Below are positions 5,515 to 8,426 of a stretch of DNA of 8,426 nt, piece after piece. The stretch is from Microbacteriaceae bacterium (lineage in GTDB: Bacteria > Actinomycetota > Actinomycetes > Actinomycetales > Microbacteriaceae). A program made the translations under genes and the position numbers. Position 1 is the first letter of the stretch; each line of letters opens with the position of its first letter. Under the pieces are notes generated by a model. It was given only the letters and a program-made list of their open reading frames with translations, was not told the origin of the DNA and searched no databases. The stretch lies in assembly GCA_025464125.1 (NCBI GenBank), contig JAODLU010000298.1, positions 1-8,426 of the forward strand. The letters run 5' to 3'.

Positions 5515-6593
5515 GCCCGAAGTCCCCGCTCGCACTCCGTGATCTGGTCGAGAGCCACCCGCTCGTCGTCGGCGTGGGCCTTGAGCGGGTCACCCGGGCC
5601 ATAGTTCACGGCGGGGATTCCGAGGGCCGAGAAGCGGGCGACATCCGTCCAGCCGTATTTGGGCTTTGCTTCTGCACCGACCGCTGCGAGAAAATCCTGC
5701 GCAAGCGGGTCGGTGAGCCCGGGCCGCGCACCCTCGGCAAGGTCGACGACGGTGAGGTCGATGCCGGCGAACAGTTCGCGGAGGTGGGCGACGGCCTCTG
5801 CGCCAGTGCGGCTCGGCGCGAATCGGTAGTTGACGTGCACCATGCACTCGTCGGGTATGACGTTGCCCGCAATGCCACCGCTGATACCCACGGCATTGAG
5901 ACCCTCGCGATAGACGAGACCCTCGACCTCGACCTCACGCGGCTCGTAAGCGGCCAGGATGTCGAGGATGGGCGCAGCGTCGTGGATGGCGTTGTGACCC
6001 ACCCATGCCCGCGCTGAGTGCGCGCGCAGCCCGAATGTGCGCAGTTCTACCCGCAGGTTGCCGTTGCAGCCGCCCTCGACCGCCGAATTGCTCGGCTCCC
6101 CCAGCACGGCGAAGTCGCCTGCGAGTAATTCGGGATGGTTGCGTGCGAGACGGCCAAGGCCGTTCAGCTCTGACGAGACCTCTTCGTGGTCGTACCATAT
6201 GGAGGTTATGTCTACCGATGGCTCGACGAGTTCGAGCGCATGCTTCTGCTGCACTGCGACGCCGGCCTTCATGTCGACGGTGCCCCGGCCCCACAGGTAA
6301 TCGCTGCCGTCGATCGTTTCGAACCTCGTCGGCAGGTTATTGTTCAGCGGCACGGTGTCGATGTGGCCGGCGATGACTACCCTGCGCGAACGGCCGGCGG
6401 TCGTGCGTGCCACGATCGCATCGCCGTCACGCGTGATGGTGAGGTGGCGAGCGCCAGTGAGGGCCGCCTCGATCGCATCCGCGATGTGACCCTCATTGCC
6501 TGACACCGACTCCAGGTCGCAGAGCTGCCTGGTGATGTCGATCGAGGATGCCGCCAGGTCGAGCACGGGGAGGGTCGGGTCGGCGACGGGCAT
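5496..6593 (-). CDS. dapE: Succinyl-diaminopimelate desuccinylase
   Basis: This 365-residue M20-family metallopeptidase is of the actinobacterial DapE type. It hydrolyses N-succinyl-LL-2,6-diaminopimelate to succinate and LL-diaminopimelate, in the lysine and peptidoglycan route. Visible metal and catalytic residues are His77 and Asp79 in AGHIDTVP, bridging Asp107 in GRGTVDMKAG, Glu137-Glu138 in YDHEEVSS, Glu166 in LGEPSNS, and His340 in KAHADDERV. The dimerisation-domain stretch RAHSARAWVGHNAIH and the GWTDVARFSALGIPAVNYGPGD block closely follow my memory of M. tuberculosis DapE (Rv1202). The ATG at 6593 follows TAAAGT by six bases, so the message may be leaderless. The gene is divergent from dapD, 32 bp away, and overlaps the mannosyltransferase gene at its 3' end. 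Confidence 0.93.
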   Translation of the reverse strand: MPVADPTLPVLDLAASSIDITRQLCDLESVSGNEGHIADAIEAALTGARHLTITRDGDAIVARTTAGRSRRVVIAGHIDTVPLNNNLPTRFETIDGSDYLWGRGTVDMKAGVAVQQKHALELVEPSVDITSIWYDHEEVSSELNGLGRLARNHPELLAGDFAVLGEPSNSAVEGGCNGNLRVELRTFGLRAHSARAWVGHNAIHDAAPILDILAAYEPREVEVEGLVYREGLNAVGISGGIAGNVIPDECMVHVNYRFAPSRTGAEAVAHLRELFAGIDLTVVDLAEGARPGLTDPLAQDFLAAVGAEAKPKYGWTDVARFSALGIPAVNYGPGDPLKAHADDERVALDQITECERGLRAWLSGA

Positions 6594-6625
6594 CCCGCAA
6601 CTTTATCAATCGCTAACCTTGCACC
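6594..6625. promoter_or_regulatory. 32-bp divergent dapE/dapD promoter with two back-to-back -10 elements
   Basis: TAAAGT on the minus strand (6605 to 6600) serves dapE, and TAACCT on the plus strand (6614-6619) serves dapD. Each is exactly six bases from its ATG, and 8 bp separate them. The expected -35 positions of each promoter fall at the start codon of the other gene, and neither shows a -35 consensus. No SD precedes dapD. The GCGGG before dapE is at most a poor one, too close to the ATG. Confidence 0.55.
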
Positions 6626-7564
6626 ATGACTGAACGTGCAGCCTGGGGCTACGGACTCGCAACCATCGCCGGTGACGGAACGGTGCTCGACACCTGGTTC
6701 CCCTCCCCCGCCCTGGGCACGCTGCCAGCAGGGCGCGACCCGCACATCGCGCCAACCGAGTTCGAGAGCCTGACCGGCGCGGATGCCCGGCGCAACGTAA
6801 GCGTCGAGTTCGTCACCGTCGAGATCGACCTCGATGCGGCCCCCGCCTCCACCTCAGACGCGTACCTGCGCCTGCACCTGCTGAGCCACTTGCTGGTGCA
6901 GCCGAACACGCTGAACCTCGACGGCATCTTCGCGCAGCTGCCCATCGTCGCCTGGACCAACGCTGGCCCGGTGCATCCTGACGACTTCGAGCGTATGCGG
7001 CCGGCCCTCCAGCGAGCTGGCATCGCAATACACTCCATCGACCGGTTCCCCCGCCTCACCGACTACGTCTCACCGAAGCGCGTGCGCATAGCCAACGCGT
7101 CGCGGGTGCGCCTCGGTGCATACCTGTCGCCAGGCACCACTGTGATGCACGAGGGGTTCGTCAACTTCAACGCGGGAACGCTCGGCACTTCAATGGTCGA
7201 GGGGCGCATCTCCCAGGGCGTCGTGGTCGGCGACGGGTCAGACATCGGCGGCGGATCCTCGACGATGGGCACCCTGAGCGGAGGCGGCACCGAGAGAGTG
7301 TTCGTTGGCGAACGGGCCCTGCTCGGCGCCAACTCGGGTATCGGCATTTCGATCGGCGACGACTCGGTGGTCGAGGCAGGCCTCTACGTGACTGCCGGAA
7401 CCAAGGTGACGCTTCTCGGTGGCGACGAGCCCCGCCAGGTCAAGGCGCTCGAGGTTTCAGGGCTGCCTGGGCTTCTATTTCGTCGAAACTCCGTGACCGG
7501 AGCGGTCGAGGTGCTCGCTCGCTCCGGCACGGGTATCGAACTCAACACCCAGCTGCACGCCTAA
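6626..7564 (+). CDS. dapD: 2,3,4,5-tetrahydropyridine-2,6-dicarboxylate N-succinyltransferase (actinobacterial type)
   Basis: The 312-residue enzyme transfers a succinyl group from succinyl-CoA to tetrahydrodipicolinate, upstream of DapE in the same pathway. The N-terminal domain ([20 protein letters not shown], then [13 protein letters not shown]) is specific to the actinobacterial form. The left-handed beta-helix of hexapeptide repeats covers about residues 150-260: [58 protein letters not shown]. Glu192 in SMVEGRIS aligns with the catalytic Glu199 of the M. tuberculosis enzyme. The C-terminal [14 protein letters not shown] and LNTQLHA match the family end. The ATG at 6626 is chosen because it is six bases after TAACCT and has no in-frame competitor with family similarity. 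The active enzyme is a cytoplasmic trimer. Its stop overlaps the stop of the convergent gene. Confidence 0.95.
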   Translation: MTERAAWGYGLATIAGDGTVLDTWFPSPALGTLPAGRDPHIAPTEFESLTGADARRNVSVEFVTVEIDLDAAPASTSDAYLRLHLLSHLLVQPNTLNLDGIFAQLPIVAWTNAGPVHPDDFERMRPALQRAGIAIHSIDRFPRLTDYVSPKRVRIANASRVRLGAYLSPGTTVMHEGFVNFNAGTLGTSMVEGRISQGVVVGDGSDIGGGSSTMGTLSGGGTERVFVGERALLGANSGIGISIGDDSVVEAGLYVTAGTKVTLLGGDEPRQVKALEVSGLPGLLFRRNSVTGAVEVLARSGTGIELNTQLHA

Positions 7565-8426
7565 CGCTGCCTGCGGGCTCCCAGTCGCCCTGCGGTGAAT
7601 GCCGCGATTCCTGCCGCGAGCAGCAGGAAGCCGACGATCAGCGTCGACTCCGACAACGTGCCACCGGTTGCGGCGAGCGCCGCCGCCGGGGCGACCACGG
7701 TGAACGCGGCGAGGCCGAGGGTGCCAGAAGTCTGGCCCTGGAACAGCAGGTAGTGGCTGCCCGGCAGCAGGGCCGAGATGTCAGCGTTCGTCAGCACGAC
7801 GCTTCCGTTGATCACCGGGAAGGTGCCGAGGTACGCAGCATCGCTGAAGGAGTAGACGTCAGCGAACGCGTCGGTCGGGTCCTGCCAGTTGTCGTACTGG
7901 CCGTTCATCGTGTGCTCGGACTCGATCTTGCTGAGGTCGGTGTTCGAGTCTCCAGTAGGCGCGAAGTTCGCAGTGTCGCCAGGCACATTGATCGAGTTCG
8001 CAGAGATGTACTGCTGCACCGCGGCGCTATCGGAGAAAGGTGAACCTGCCGGAGTTGCCGGGGTCGCAGCAGATCCGAAGGAGTTCGAGATTCCGCCGAA
8101 GGTGAGGTTGAGCAGCCACGAATCGCCAGCAGGACCTGACTTACCGATCGAGGCGCCGACCGCGAATACCTGGTAATTGGTCATCTCGGCGAGAAGCTCG
8201 GGCAGGCCTGCGCCCTGGGCTCCAACGATGTACTGGCCCACGCGCTTGGTGGCCCACCAGCCTGCCTCTGCGCCGCCACCGACGATGAATTTGGCCGCCG
8301 TCTTGTCTCCGAGGGTCGTGGTCGTCCACGCGCCAACTGAATTTCCGAGGAGCTCGAATTTGATGATCGTGTAACACATGTTCGGAAGGGTTACTCCGCC
8401 GTCTACCGCAGGGGTGCACGCAATGG
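7561..8426 (-). CDS. Cell-wall-anchored surface protein with LAxTG sorting signal, C-terminal part
   Basis: An open minus-strand frame enters from the right edge and ends at TAG (7563-7561), giving 287 complete codons before the stop. An internal Met lies at 8379, but upstream codons ([16 protein letters not shown]) stay open to the edge, so the true start and any signal peptide lie outside. Composition is that of an exported protein: rich in Ser, Thr, Gly, Ala and Asn, with only two cysteines, both near the visible N-terminal end. The end of the ectodomain ([35 protein letters not shown]) looks like an Ig-like beta-sandwich. The C-terminus has LAATGG, a hydrophobic helix and GARRQR, a class E-type sortase signal. 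I do not recognise the ectodomain family. It is convergent with dapD and overlaps it by 4 bases. Confidence 0.72.
   Translation of the reverse strand, partial: IACTPAVDGGVTLPNMCYTIIKFELLGNSVGAWTTTTLGDKTAAKFIVGGGAEAGWWATKRVGQYIVGAQGAGLPELLAEMTNYQVFAVGASIGKSGPAGDSWLLNLTFGGISNSFGSAATPATPAGSPFSDSAAVQQYISANSINVPGDTANFAPTGDSNTDLSKIESEHTMNGQYDNWQDPTDAFADVYSFSDAAYLGTFPVINGSVVLTNADISALLPGSHYLLFQGQTSGTLGLAAFTVVAPAAALAATGGTLSESTLIVGFLLLAAGIAAFTAGRLGARRQR
7663..7677 (-). other. LAATG sortase sorting motif
   Basis: The minus strand encodes Leu-Ala-Ala-Thr-Gly, followed by Gly-Thr-Leu-Ser-Glu-Ser, a hydrophobic stretch of about 20 residues and an Arg-rich tail. This tripartite layout is the cell-wall sorting signal. 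Class E sortases of high-GC actinobacteria use LAxTG in place of LPxTG. Cleavage between Thr and Gly and attachment to peptidoglycan is inferred from the family. Confidence 0.65.

Noticed and set aside
4181..5602. A 473-codon minus-strand frame overlapping the mannosyltransferase
   Set aside because: It is longer than the real gene, but its product is Arg/Ala/Pro-rich without membrane segments or motifs. The +1-shifted frame gives a coherent polytopic membrane protein with PIG-V motifs.
1500..6800. Recurrent GGATGC in coding DNA (GAT used for Asp before GCC/GCG) as a special signal
   Set aside because: GACGCC also occurs, counts are small, and the pattern can reflect ordinary codon-context preference. 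A genome-wide count would be needed.
8377..8379. ATG at 8379 (minus) as the start of the surface protein
   Set aside because: No RBS is visible, there would be no signal peptide although a sorting signal is present, and the frame stays open to the window edge.

Overview
The window is high-GC bacterial DNA that reads as an actinobacterium, most likely of the family Microbacteriaceae. The evidence is the GC-rich third codon positions, actinobacterial-type DapD and DapE, a DUF3117 protein, an LAxTG-type wall-sorting signal, and five starts that look leaderless (a TANNNT hexamer, six bases, then the start codon). No RNA gene, insertion sequence, CRISPR array or phage gene was seen.

Layout. At 1-114 is the 3' end of an Mrp/ApbC-type Fe-S carrier ATPase. 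An unusually AT-rich gap follows. It holds a 40-codon membrane microprotein gene on the minus strand (173-295) and several inverted repeats, placed between that gene and a divergent LysR-family regulator (391-1305). Downstream of the regulator, on the same strand, is a GabD2-like aldehyde (succinate-semialdehyde) dehydrogenase (1363-2913). Next come tatB on the minus strand (2962-3318), a divergent SAM-dependent O-methyltransferase (3384-4007), and on the minus strand a 57-residue DUF3117 protein (4020-4193), a PIG-V/Gpi18-like membrane mannosyltransferase (4303-5514) and dapE (5496-6593). dapD (6626-7564) is divergent from dapE, 32 bp away. The right edge is the 3' part of a cell-wall-anchored surface protein (7561-8426, minus), whose stop codon overlaps that of dapD.

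Function. dapD and dapE encode two steps of the succinylase branch of meso-diaminopimelate/lysine synthesis, needed for peptidoglycan and protein. TatB belongs to the folded-protein export machinery. The mannosyltransferase and the LAxTG protein also act at the cell envelope. The set mrp, tatB, O-methyltransferase, DUF3117, dapE, dapD recalls the Rv1201c-Rv1229c neighbourhood of Mycobacterium tuberculosis (from memory, not searched). Against that background the microprotein, LysR and dehydrogenase look like an accessory insertion.

No large unknown system is present. The points most worth a second look are the repeated leaderless-start architecture, the extremely compact dapE/dapD divergent promoter, the microprotein with its dyad-rich LysR control region, and the uncharacterised sortase-anchored protein running off the window.
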